A DNA stretch of 18,074 nucleotides, taken from positions 100,262 to 118,335 of the forward strand of contig MU631663.1 in assembly GCA_026770615.1 (NCBI GenBank). The letters run 5' to 3'. Position 1 is the stretch's first letter. Each line of letters starts with the position of its first letter. This document shows positions 7,699-15,399 of the stretch, piece after piece. The notes below the pieces were generated by a model. It saw only the letters and a program-made list of their open reading frames with translations, was not told the DNA's origin and did no database searches. The position numbers and the translations under genes are program-made. The stretch is from Pavlovales sp. CCMP2436 (Eukaryota; Haptophyta; Pavlovophyceae; Pavlovales).

Positions 7699-9759
7699 CT
7701 AGCCTCAGCAGCCCGTCTTGCGCGGGTCAGCGCCGGAGCGCTTGGTCACCGAGAGACCCACCAGCTCCTCTGCCACGGTGGGGTGGATGCCCACTGTCCG
7801 ATCGAAGTCGTGCTTGGTGCAACCCAGCTTGAGCGCGAGCGCAAAGCCCTGCAGCACCTCGCCCGCATCCGGACCGAGCAGATGGACGCCGAGGACGCGC
7901 AACCCGTTGCCGCGGTCGCAGATCAGCTTGGCGAAGCAGGCGTTGTCCGCGCGGTGCGGCAGCGTCCACTCGAGCGGCTTGAAGAAGGAGTGGAACACCT
8001 CCACGCGCTCCTCAAGGATGGGAGCGGGAAGGGGCAGTGTGAAAGGGGGTTTGACGGCGGGGCGGGGCGGGGTGAGGGGGGGGGCGTGAGCGCGCGGCCG
8101 CCGATTGCGCGCGGCGCGAGCACGCCCTCCCGCCCTCGCTCGGGTGGCGCGCACCTCGCCCAGATTGGAGAGCGCCTCCTCCTCGGACACACCGACGCAC
8201 GCATACTCCAGCGGCGTGAACACCACGGTGGGCACGCCCGCGTAGTCCATCGCCTCGTCGCCCGCGCCGCACAGCCTGCGTGCGAGCAGCCGGCCTGCCC
8301 TGATTGCGACAGGCGTGAGCTCCGGCTTGCCCAAGAGCACGTCGCCGATCGCGTGGATGTGCGGCGCGCTCGTCTGCTCGCCGTCGCTCACGATCTTGCC
8401 ACTCGCCGCGTCGATCCGCACGCCAGCGCACTCCAGGCCGAGATTGGCCGTCTGCGCGTCGCGCCCGATCGCGAGCAGCACCGTGTCGTACTCGTCGCTC
8501 TCCTCGAAGCTGCCGCCCACCCCGTCGGCCAAGGTCCAGCTCACGCGCAGCCGCCCCCTCCCCTCGCCGCCCGCCGGCTCGAGCTGCTCAATCTTGGAGG
8601 GCGTGGCGCCGCGGATGAAGCGTACGCCGTGTTCGTCCTTCATGTGCTTGGTGAGCAGCTCGGCCATCTGCCCGTCGAAGCCGCGCAGCGGGCGCGAGCG
8701 CACGAGCACGTGCGGCTCCATCCCCAGCCCGCTGATGAAGCCTGCGCATTCGAGCGCGATGTACCCGCCGCCGATGCAGAGCGTCTTGCCCGGCGGCTGC
8801 GGCAGCGAGAAGAGGTCGTCGCTCGTGATGACGAGCTCGCGACCGCCGGGCACCTCGTCGAGGTAGCGCGGACGGCCGCCGACGGCGATGACGAAGGAGG
8901 TTGCGCGCAGCCGGCGCACCACGCCCTCCTTATCCGTGGCCACGACGGTGTGCGCGTCCTCGAAGCGCGCGAGGGCGTTGACGTACTCCACGTCCGCCGA
9001 CATGAGCGCAGAGCGGTAGCCCCAGCTAAGCGACTTTACGTGCATCTGCACGCTGGCCACCAGCTTGGCCCACGAGTGGCGGGGCGGCGGCTGCGGTACC
9101 TCCCAGCCGAAGGAGCTCGCGTCTGCCAGCGCGCCGCCGATCAGTGCGGCCTGGTGCATCAGCTTCTTCGGGATGCAGCCCACGTTTACGCACGTGCCGC
9201 CCAGGCCCCAGCTCGTGCCCGCGGCGGACGGTGGGACGAAGTCGCAGAGCGCGACGGTCTTGCCGAGCTTTGCGGCCTCCTGCGCGCAGGCCAGTCCGCC
9301 CGAGCCGCCCCCGATTACCACGAGATCAAACTCTTCCATCGCCACCTCAGCGTCGTCGCTGGCGCCCGTTCCCTCCTCGATCACCTCGTCCTTCTCCAGC
9401 TCCGCCTCTGCATCGGCATCGGCGACTCCCTCCTCCTCCTCCTCCTCCTCCTCTCTCCCCCCCTCCTCTCCCACCTCTCTCTCCCCCTCCTCTCCCGCCT
9501 CCGAGCCGCCCCGCAGCCCGTTCAGACGGGATGCCTGCACCCGGGACAGGCGGCTACGGCGGCCGGACGAGAGGCCGGCATTCGCACGGTTGCAGCACGC
9601 GAGCAGCAGCGCGCAGGCCACCCACACAATCGACGCGCGGCGGAGCCTACGCCTGCTTGGGCCGCCCGCCCTCGTTGATGCCGAGGAACGCGCAGAACAC
9701 TGCGAGCCCGAGCAGGCAGCCGTAGCCCATGCACTCGGGAATGGTGGTGCCGAAGTCAT
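7699..9759 (-). CDS. Selenocysteine thioredoxin reductase (high-Mr, NADPH)
   Basis: Reduces thioredoxin with NADPH through FAD, a redox disulfide and a C-terminal selenenylsulfide. Visible features are the FAD site VVIGGGSGGLACAQ, the disulfide motif GGTCVNVGCIPKKLMHQAALIG (Cys190/Cys195 from the first ATG) and the NADPH fold IGGGYIALECAGF with RSRPLRGFD for the 2'-phosphate. HAIGD, the catalytic GIHPTVAEE and SVTKRSGADPRKTG follow. The frame then reads TGC TGA GGC TAG (7710-7699), i.e. Cys-Sec-Gly-stop, as in animal enzymes; a SECIS-like hairpin lies downstream. A 144-nt in-frame intron (8011-8154, GAG/GTGCGC to CTTGAG) interrupts the region between SNLGE and ERVEVFHSF. From Met141 (9339) the spliced product is 498 aa, the usual length. 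From the ATG at 9759 there is a 140-aa extension: a basic and hydrophobic signal-like segment, an Arg/Ser-rich stretch, then a Glu-rich tract. This suggests an organellar or secreted isoform, or else a wrong start. A call of glutathione reductase is excluded by the GCUG tail. Confidence 0.92.
9429..9500. repeat. Long polypyrimidine/polypurine tract in the thioredoxin reductase extension
   Basis: An almost pure C/T run on the plus strand, including (CTC)n, encodes the Glu/Gly-rich linker on the minus strand. It is length-variable by nature and a candidate for triplex structure or assembly error. Confidence 0.7.
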
Positions 9760-9856
9760 TCCCCTGGCGGACCGCGGCCCCGATCACCGAGAGCAAGATC
9801 AACCACGCGGTGGCTTCGCACCAGGTGGAAGATGGGGGCAAGCAAGATCTTCCCAT
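9647..9856 (-). CDS. Small predicted membrane protein overlapping the thioredoxin reductase 5' end
   Basis: A 69-aa ORF with an ATG at 9856, in a different frame from the thioredoxin reductase extension, which it overlaps over 9647-9759. It has two hydrophobic stretches, TAWLILLSVIGAAV and GCLLGLAVFCAFLGI. They are separated by a polar loop (RQGNDFGTTIPECMGY), and the protein ends NEGGRPKQA. The protein-like composition, in contrast to the low-complexity competing frame, suggests it may be real. If so, the long thioredoxin reductase N-terminus is probably not translated from 9759. I do not recognise a family. Confidence 0.4.
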   Translation of the reverse strand: MGRSCLPPSSTWCEATAWLILLSVIGAAVRQGNDFGTTIPECMGYGCLLGLAVFCAFLGINEGGRPKQA

Positions 9857-9869
9857 GGAAAGATCTTCC
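9844..9869. repeat. Duplicated palindromic AAGATCTTCC
   Basis: AAGATCTTCC occurs at 9844-9853 and 9860-9869, and its AAGATCTT core is self-complementary. The pair lies in the region between the two divergent genes and could be a paired regulatory site. No factor is assigned. Confidence 0.35.
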
Positions 9870-10113
9870 AGGTTGCGGAATTTTAATTAAATATGTGAAT
9901 GCGCAGGCACGGTCGTCACGAGGGGGGAGAATGTCGCGGAGCAGGGCACCGCGGGCACGTCTGATCCACCGCAGCACCCGCCGCAGCGCTCGCCGCGACC
10001 CTGCGCGAATCCCAAATTGCGCCTCACATCACGCCCACATTTAATCCGAAAACTGCGCTCCTGTCATCGAAGTTGGAAGCCGGGGCGTTGGGCAGGAGAG
10101 TTAGGAGAGGGGG
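9857..10113. promoter_or_regulatory. Divergent promoter region, thioredoxin reductase / M50-like gene
   Basis: This stretch separates the minus-strand genes (starts at 9759 or 9856) from the plus-strand M50-like gene (ATG 10114). It carries the second AAGATCTTCC and an AT-rich stretch (TTTTAATTAAATATG, about 9881-9895) in otherwise GC-rich sequence. No certain TATA box or initiator was identified. Confidence 0.4.
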
Positions 10114-11091
10114 ATGGCCGCACCGGCAGCGGCGGACGCGGAGAGTGACGACGGGAGAGACCCGCCCGTGGAGCCGCCGCAGCCGCCGTCCGCCAATCCG
10201 TTCGACATCTTCGTTGAGCCCTTCCTCGTCGGCCACGTCACGGGCATCGCCATCTGGGTGCACCCAATGTTGCCTGGGCTCACTGTCTCCTTAGCGTCCT
10301 ATGCGCTATGGCGGACGGGCGCCGAGGGGCTCGTCCACTCGCTCGTCCTGCATGGGCCGCTGCTGTGGCTGGCGGTGCTGCTCCATGCGCTCTGCCAGTG
10401 CTGGGTGGCCATGCTCCTCAGAGTGCCCGCTGGTGACGAGGTGCTGCTGTGGCCGCTCGGCGTGCTCTCCTTCCCTGGCCGCTCGCCGCGCGTGGCCGTC
10501 GACATCTGCGTCGCGCTGGCCGGCTTCGTTTCACATGTCCCGCAGGCTCTTCTGCTCTGGCTGCTCGTGCCGTGGAAGCCGATGAGCGTGGGGAGCGATT
10601 TCGTGTTCTCGACAGCCGAGGTTTTGCACGACGCGTTGGCGATGCACCTGCTGCTCGCGCTGGCAAACCTTTTACCGTGCTTCCCCTTCGACGCCAGCCG
10701 CGTGCTTGTCGACGTGCTGCTGGCATTAGGCTGCTCAGCGAGCAAGACCGCGCGCATCGTTGTCGCCGTTTCGATCCCCTTCCTGGCGGCCGTGGCGGGG
10801 ATCTCGATCTTCTTGCTCGCAGATAACGCGCCCGGTGGCGCACTGCTCGGCGTCACGTCGGTTTGGATGATCGTCTCTATCAAAGATCTCGACGACATGC
10901 GCAGCGGAACACAGGCGCGAATGCACCCGCTGTTCAGTGGAACACAGCCGCGACCGGAGGCCGAACCCGCCTCCGAACCAGCAACTGCCGAGGCGGGTGA
11001 GGCGGGCGTGCAGATGGTCAGCATGCGGAGCAGTGACGCTCCTGGCTCGCGCCCGCGCGGGGCGGTTCGACTGGCAGACGATGAGCACTAA
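10114..11091 (+). CDS. M50/site-2-protease-fold membrane protein, probable pseudoprotease
   Basis: 325 aa with several hydrophobic helices (about 53-66, 79-101, 130-153, 172-188, 212-235, 242-257) and polar ends. The position of the zinc-binding HExxH, in a helix of the type LLHELGHxxVA, here reads LLHALCQCWVAML. His91 is kept, but Glu becomes Ala92 and the second His becomes Gln95. The second family motif, normally NxxPxPPLDGGR, reads NLLPCFPFDASR (Asn185, Pro188, Asp193, Arg196). The strand EVLLWPLGVLSF between them matches the ITLFPLGG segment of cyanobacterial and plastid M50 proteins. The fold is therefore recognisable while the general base and one zinc ligand are gone, so intramembrane cleavage is unlikely. 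A binding or regulatory role, as in iRhom-like pseudoproteases, is an inference. Single exon with TAA stop. The Ala/Glu-rich C-terminal 70 residues are probably disordered. Confidence 0.75.
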   Translation: MAAPAAADAESDDGRDPPVEPPQPPSANPFDIFVEPFLVGHVTGIAIWVHPMLPGLTVSLASYALWRTGAEGLVHSLVLHGPLLWLAVLLHALCQCWVAMLLRVPAGDEVLLWPLGVLSFPGRSPRVAVDICVALAGFVSHVPQALLLWLLVPWKPMSVGSDFVFSTAEVLHDALAMHLLLALANLLPCFPFDASRVLVDVLLALGCSASKTARIVVAVSIPFLAAVAGISIFLLADNAPGGALLGVTSVWMIVSIKDLDDMRSGTQARMHPLFSGTQPRPEAEPASEPATAEAGEAGVQMVSMRSSDAPGSRPRGAVRLADDEH

Positions 11092-11142
11092 GCCCTGGGG
11101 GGCGGCGGTGACGGATGAGAAACGGGGCGGCGGTGAGAAATA

Positions 11143-11255
11143 TGCCCCGCCCCGGACTTCTTTGACTAGAGAACTACGAAACCTATTCTCTAAATTCGAA
11201 TGCAGCTTAGATACAATTTGAAATCTGCCCCGCCGGACTTCTTTGACTGAAGAAC
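11143..11255. repeat. Direct repeat pair around GGACTTCTTTGACT
   Basis: TGCCCCGCC(CC)GGACTTCTTTGACT followed by AGAAC occurs at 11143-11174 and again at 11226-11255, 83 bp apart. The second copy abuts the MITE-like element. Confidence 0.75.
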
Positions 11256-11266
11256 CGACTACATCT

Positions 11267-11433
11267 GTGGCGCAACCATGTAGAATACCGTCTTTATGAC
11301 GGCAAAAATAATCGTATTTTAATTTAATTTTATTTGTTCTATGAAAGTCCTGAGCTTCAGGAGGATAATAGGAAATATAAAATTAAATACGATCTTGCCA
11401 TCACAAAGCCGGTATTCTACCTGATTGCGCCAC
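11267..11433. mobile_element. MITE-like foldback element, 167 bp, with ATCT duplication
   Basis: The left arm (11267 to about 11334, GTGGCGCAACCATGTAGAAT...) and right arm (about 11371-11433) are inverted copies of roughly 65 bp. They share GTAGAATACCG, a CTTTATGACGGCAA-type block and ATCGTATTT. The loop holds a second perfect hairpin, TCCTGA/TCAGGA (11348-11362). ATCT flanks both ends (11263-11266 and 11434-11437), consistent with a 4-bp target-site duplication. There is no coding capacity. It is most simply a non-autonomous DNA transposon; a structured RNA precursor is the alternative. Confidence 0.75.
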
Positions 11434-11849
11434 ATCTATGCAACTTTGATATTCAACTTAAAAAACTTCAACTCGTTTTTGTTCAACCAAAAACTAACAG
11501 TAACTACTAACTCTAACTACCAAACCGAAACGGACCAATCGAAAGACAGTATTACTTTCAAGTTCGCAGCGCGAGCCAGTAGCCACTCTCACCGAGGTTC
11601 GCGGGGTTGTCGAAGCCCTGCGATGTGGCGTGTAGAGACATGATTGTGCGGTGTGCCACGAGATTGGGCGCGGCAAGGTTCGAAAGCCGGCACAGTCACC
11701 AGCAGTGCTCGTGCTCGGTCACTCCGAGATGACCAAGCGCGGCCTTGAGTGGGATCCGCGCAAACTTACGCCTCAGCCCAGCACCCCGCACGGCCCGAGC
11801 CAGAGCACGGTCCAAGTCGCGTCCGGTCCGCATCGTGGATCTGCTCCGA

Positions 11850-12161
11850 TCAGCTCTCCTTCTTCTCATTTGGAATCGAGGCTATGGGCCGTTCCCTGAA
11901 CGGCGGCTGCGGGATGATGCCAGCAAAGTGAAGCAGACGGGCCACCGTGTCGGTTGGCTGCGCGCCGACGCCGAGCCAGTACTTGGCGCGCTCGTAGTTG
12001 AAGGAGATCCGCTTGCGGCCGGTGTCGTCGATCATCGGGTCGTATGTGCCGATGCGCTCGACGAAATTGCCGTCGCGCCTCGCCTTGCTGTCCGCGGCCA
12101 CGATGCGGTAGAAGGCTTTCTTGTGCTGCCCCCACCGCTGCAGACGGAGCTTCACGGCCAT
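11850..12161 (-). CDS. Ribosomal protein bS16, organellar type
   Basis: A 103-aa protein with ATG at 12161 and TGA at 11850-11852. The sequence carries the S16 hallmarks in order: VKLRLQRWG, KAFYRIVAADSKARRDG, FVERIGTYDP, RISFNYERAKYWLGVGAQPTDTV and LLHFAGIIP. Bacterial-type S16 binds 16S rRNA and is needed for assembly of the small subunit. A nuclear copy serves mitochondria or the plastid. The RRDG and WLGVGAQPTD wording resembles plant and protist mitochondrial S16, so the mitochondrion is favoured. No cleavable presequence precedes the Met; the basic N-terminus may suffice, as in plant S16. The frame stays open upstream, but without S16 similarity. It is divergent from the kinase gene, 100 bp away. 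Confidence 0.93.
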   Translation of the reverse strand: MAVKLRLQRWGQHKKAFYRIVAADSKARRDGNFVERIGTYDPMIDDTGRKRISFNYERAKYWLGVGAQPTDTVARLLHFAGIIPQPPFRERPIASIPNEKKES

Positions 12162-12261
12162 GCCGCGCCGAACGACACGGCTGACACGCAAACAAACGAG
12201 AACTCTGAAGTCTGAAGTCAAACTTTTCGGGTAGGTCGACGAAGACTGCTGGGGTCGGTTG
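12162..12261. promoter_or_regulatory. Compact divergent promoter, bS16 / LAMMER kinase
   Basis: Only 100 bp separate the two start codons, so transcription of both genes must be driven from here or from within the 5' ends. A TGAAGTC direct repeat (about 12207-12220) is visible. No TATA box is seen. Confidence 0.45.
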
Positions 12262-14890
12262 ATGCACGGCGAGGGCTCACGCCGCGGCGAGGGCATGCGC
12301 ACGAGCGCCGAGGAGCCGGGGCCGGGCGCGGATCTGCGCGCAGACCTTGACCGGCGGCGGAAGCGCCCGCGCTCGCCCGCGGCCGGCGGCGCGCACGAAG
12401 CGGTACGCGCGCAATCGGCGTCCGAAGCGACCCCACCTCCTCGTGACGCGCTCGCCCACTGTTGCCTGTAGCAGGCCCGCCAGCGCCCCCGCGAGCAGGG
12501 GGGTGGTTCGTACGGCTCCTCCGAGCAGTCGAGCGGCGACGACGACGACGACCGCAACGACAACCATTACGCGTTCCGTGCCGGCGAGCTGCTCAAGTCG
12601 CGATGTGAGCCTCGCGCACTGCTGGCCGCACCCGGCGAGGGCGCGCTTGCCGTCCATGCTGCTCACGCGTGCTCTGCATCGCTCCGCGACGCACCTCAGC
12701 CCCCCTCCTCCTCCCCGCGCAGACCGCACCATCTCGCTGCTGGGCACGGGCACCTTCGGCAAGGTGCTGCTCGCGCGCGACGAGCGCTCGGACCGGGACG
12801 TGGCAGTCAAAGTCGTCCGCGCTGTTTACAAGTACAGGTGCGCAGTAACCTGCGCTGTATTATCTGCGGAGCGCGTGGAAGGCGCTGCCGACGCCCGGTC
12901 TGACCCGTGTGCTCCCCCGCCCCCTGCGTGCGCAGCTCGGAGGCGGTGGTGGAGGCGCGCATTATCGGAGACGTGCACGCGCGCGCGAGGGAGCAACGGA
13001 GACGACTGTACGCCTCGGCCCAATCCAAAGCCCCAATTGTGCTGCGAGGGAGCAACGGAAAGACTGTGCGCCCGTCCTCGCCGCGGCCGACAGGCCCTCA
13101 CGCACCCCCCTCATCCCTCGCCCGCCCCCGCCCGCCCCCTTAGTCCCGTCGTCGACCTCCTGGAGCGCTTTGAGCACCACGGACACGTGTGCCTCTGCTT
13201 CGAGCGGCTGGGCCCCACTCTGCTGGAGGCGCTCGAGCAGGCGCGCAAGCCGCGCGAGAACACCTCGTCGAGCTACCTCTGCCTGGCAACGATACAGACA
13301 GTAGCGCGCTGTCTCTTTGAGGCGCTCGAGTTTGTCCACTCGATGGGGCTCTCACACACGGTAAGTAACCGAGTATCATAGTTTTATATTTATTTTTCTT
13401 TATATACCTGATAGGGATGCAAGCTTGCATTTGTATCGCTGATAGGGGCGTGGTTTTTATTCGTATCGCTGGTATGGATCAAGCTGACGAATTATGTTCT
13501 ATTGTTTGATGACATTGTGTTGTACTGTACATTGTATTTCAGAGCTGTTGCAGCGCTCTCGGGCACTCTGCGACGTGACAGCCGGCGTGAGGGTAAATTC
13601 TAATGTATTTTATTGAGCTATGTCTACTTATGGACGAGAACATTCTCATGCTCGTTGTACAGTGTAAATATCTTCAAAAAACATTCTGTGTACTGCACTG
13701 AATTTGAATGCATTTGAATGTATTATATTCACTTCTTGACTTGTATATTCATGCAGGGGGGCTCTGGCTGGCGGTGTGACGGCGGTCTGACAAGTCAAGG
13801 TGATCTTAGCGCTCCGACGCAGGCTCCAACGCGCTACGCCGAAGTTGGGAACATAGTAGAAGTGGGAGATGAAGAGGATGCCAAAAACAATTGATTTGTA
13901 TATTATATTACACGACTTAAATTGCTTTGCATCAGGACCTCAAGCCCGAGAACATCCTCTTTCACGAGTGGAGCAAGCTAGACACGCCTCCCAAGGTGCA
14001 TACATTAATATGTAAAAATAGAAATGAATACGCGCGCGCCCCGCCGCCACTAGCGGCCAGTTTTTTTTTTTTTTTTTTTTTTTTATGCGCGCGCGGCCTG
14101 CCCGTTGGTCCGCCTTCTGTGCGGATGTGAGGACTCACAAGACACAGATACTGTCGACCGCGAGGTCGCTCGCCTGCGCTCGGAGCAGGGAGCAGCGGCC
14201 ACGCCTGAGAAGCAGCAGAGGCTGATCCGCACAATACACACGCAATCGCATGTACACATATATATGTACAAAATGCGCCACGCCAGTCATGCGCACAGCT
14301 CGCATGCCCGCTCAGCCCCCCCCCCCTTACCCGTGTCTCTGTGTCGCTGTGTGCAGGCGCGCCTGGTGAAGCTGATCGACTTTGGGGGCGCGACGTACGA
14401 GAACGACCATCACTCCGAGGTGGTCTGCACGCGGCAGTACCGCCCGCCCGAGGTGACGCTCGGCATGCGCTGGGGCTGCCCGGTCGACCTGTGGAGCGTG
14501 GGGTGCATCCTGGCCGAGCTGTACACCGGGCACGTGCTCTTCGGCACGCACGACGAGGCGGAGCACCTCGCGCTGATGGAGCGCGCGCTCGGCGCCATCC
14601 CCCGCCGCATGGCGCGCGCGGCGAGCGAGCGGGCGCAGCGCCGTTGGTTCGTGCAGGGCGTGCTGAACTGGCCGCAGGCCGCGCCAAACCGCAAGTCAGA
14701 GCGGCACGTGCGCGATGCGGCCCGGCTCAAGGACGCCCTCATGCGCGACCGGCCATGGACGTGCGTGCACGACGAGTTCCTCTCGCTGCTGCTCCGGCTG
14801 CTCGAGTACCTGCCCGAGCAGCGCATAACCGCGCGCGAGGCGCTACAACACCCGTTCATGAAAATGGACATCCCGCCGGGCATGTGCTGA
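12262..14890 (+). CDS. LAMMER/CLK-type dual-specificity protein kinase, seven exons
   Basis: Proposed exons: 12262-12402, 12475-12604, 12723-12837, 12936-13007, 13144-13360, 13936-13995 and 14357-14890 (422 aa). All borders are GT-AG and phases agree; an in-frame stop precedes the ATG. The N-terminus is Arg/Ser-rich, then DDDDDRNDNHYAFRAGELLKSRY leads into the kinase domain. Seen are the glycine loop LLGTGTFGKV (97-106), VAVK Lys120, the alpha-C Glu135, and HTDLKPENILF with catalytic Asp226, Lys228 and Asn231. IDFGGAT (Asp253), CTRQYRPPEV and EHLALMERALG (314-324, the LAMMER signature with one change) follow, then the RITAREALQHPF end. All catalytic residues are present, so it should be active. 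The family phosphorylates SR splicing factors in the nucleus. Introns are 72, 118, 98, 136, 575 and 361 nt; the two long ones are AT-rich, and the last has a T24 run at 14061-14084. The exon 1/2 junction is the least certain. Confidence 0.88.
12985..13073 (+). repeat. Duplicated 5' splice-site segment in kinase intron 4
   Basis: GCGAGGGAGCAACGGA followed by GACTGTACGCC (12985-13013, with donor GT at 13008) is repeated with few changes 59 nt downstream (13044-13073, GT at 13066). Only the first donor keeps the kinase frame with the acceptor ending at 13143. Confidence 0.75.
13404..13500 (+). repeat. Degenerate tandem units in kinase intron 5
   Basis: Three units of about 30 bp share TATCGCTGATAGGG-type cores. 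The first, GATAGGGATGCAAGCTTGC (13410-13428), recurs with two changes at 17999-18017. A second shared word, CAGTGTAAATATCT, is identical at 13660-13673 and 17977-17990. Part of intron 5 therefore derives from a dispersed repeat. Confidence 0.5.
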
Positions 14891-15399
14891 CGTCGGACAT
14901 CTCGCGTCACGTTCATTATTTTAGCACCCTTTTTAGTTGTGACAGCGGACTAACTTAAAATGCATGGCTCGCCGGGGCTTTTAAATCTAATTTGTTAGTA
15001 GAATTGATTTCTTGTTGCAATAGTTACCACCGTGAGTTCGGATAACAATAGAGGTACGATAATTGTGGCGGGGTCCAATAGAAAGCGCTTTTTTTCGAAA
15101 ACCGGCACTTTTGAGTTTGCTACAGATCCGGATAGCCCTAGTCGAGAGGAGTCCAACGCACCTATAATCAGTTCCATGCGGAAGGTATAAGGTCGTCAAA
15201 AATGTATATTAAAAAAAAGCGGCAATGCAATAGAAATGTTGAGACTTTGACGGCGCCGAAATTTAAAATTTGTATATAAGAGTTGTTTATCAACTAAATT
15301 TAATGTTGGGTATGCTATACGCTGCCATTTGCTGGGCGGCTGCGAGTGCCTGGCTCCCGCCGCCCACGCCTCAAGCCATCTCGATGATTACTGAGCGCG
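14891..15399. other. AT-rich convergent spacer
   Basis: 3' flanks of the kinase and of the minus-strand RG-tailed gene. It holds a TTGTATATAAGAG motif at about 15270 and short A runs. No gene, RNA gene or repeat was recognised. Confidence 0.5.

Larger units (their letters stand above)
11092..11849. other. Convergent spacer with direct repeats and a MITE-like element
   Basis: This lies between the convergent 3' ends of the M50-like gene and bS16. It contains a duplicated 30-bp segment (11143-11174 and 11226-11255), the foldback element 11267-11433 and an AT-rich stretch to about 11550. GC-rich sequence then runs to the bS16 stop and has no convincing gene. Confidence 0.6.

Noticed and set aside
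7699..7710. Glutathione reductase as the product of the 7699-9759 gene
   Set aside because: The CVNVGC site fits both families, but the KKLMHQAALIG wording, SVTKRSGA and the Cys-UGA-Gly tail are thioredoxin reductase features.
7552..9678. A 708-aa plus-strand open frame opposite thioredoxin reductase
   Set aside because: Antisense by-product of high GC; His/Arg/Ala-rich with no domain, while the minus strand carries a full enzyme.
11660..11700. A tRNA-like GGTTCGAAAGCC box
   Set aside because: No matching acceptor, D or anticodon arms at the right spacing. No tRNA, rRNA or spliceosomal RNA was found anywhere in the window.
12473..13381. A single long open frame through the kinase 5' exons
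   Set aside because: It reads through introns 3 and 4 and misses the DNHYAFRAGELL exon; the spliced model restores family-like sequence with consistent phases.
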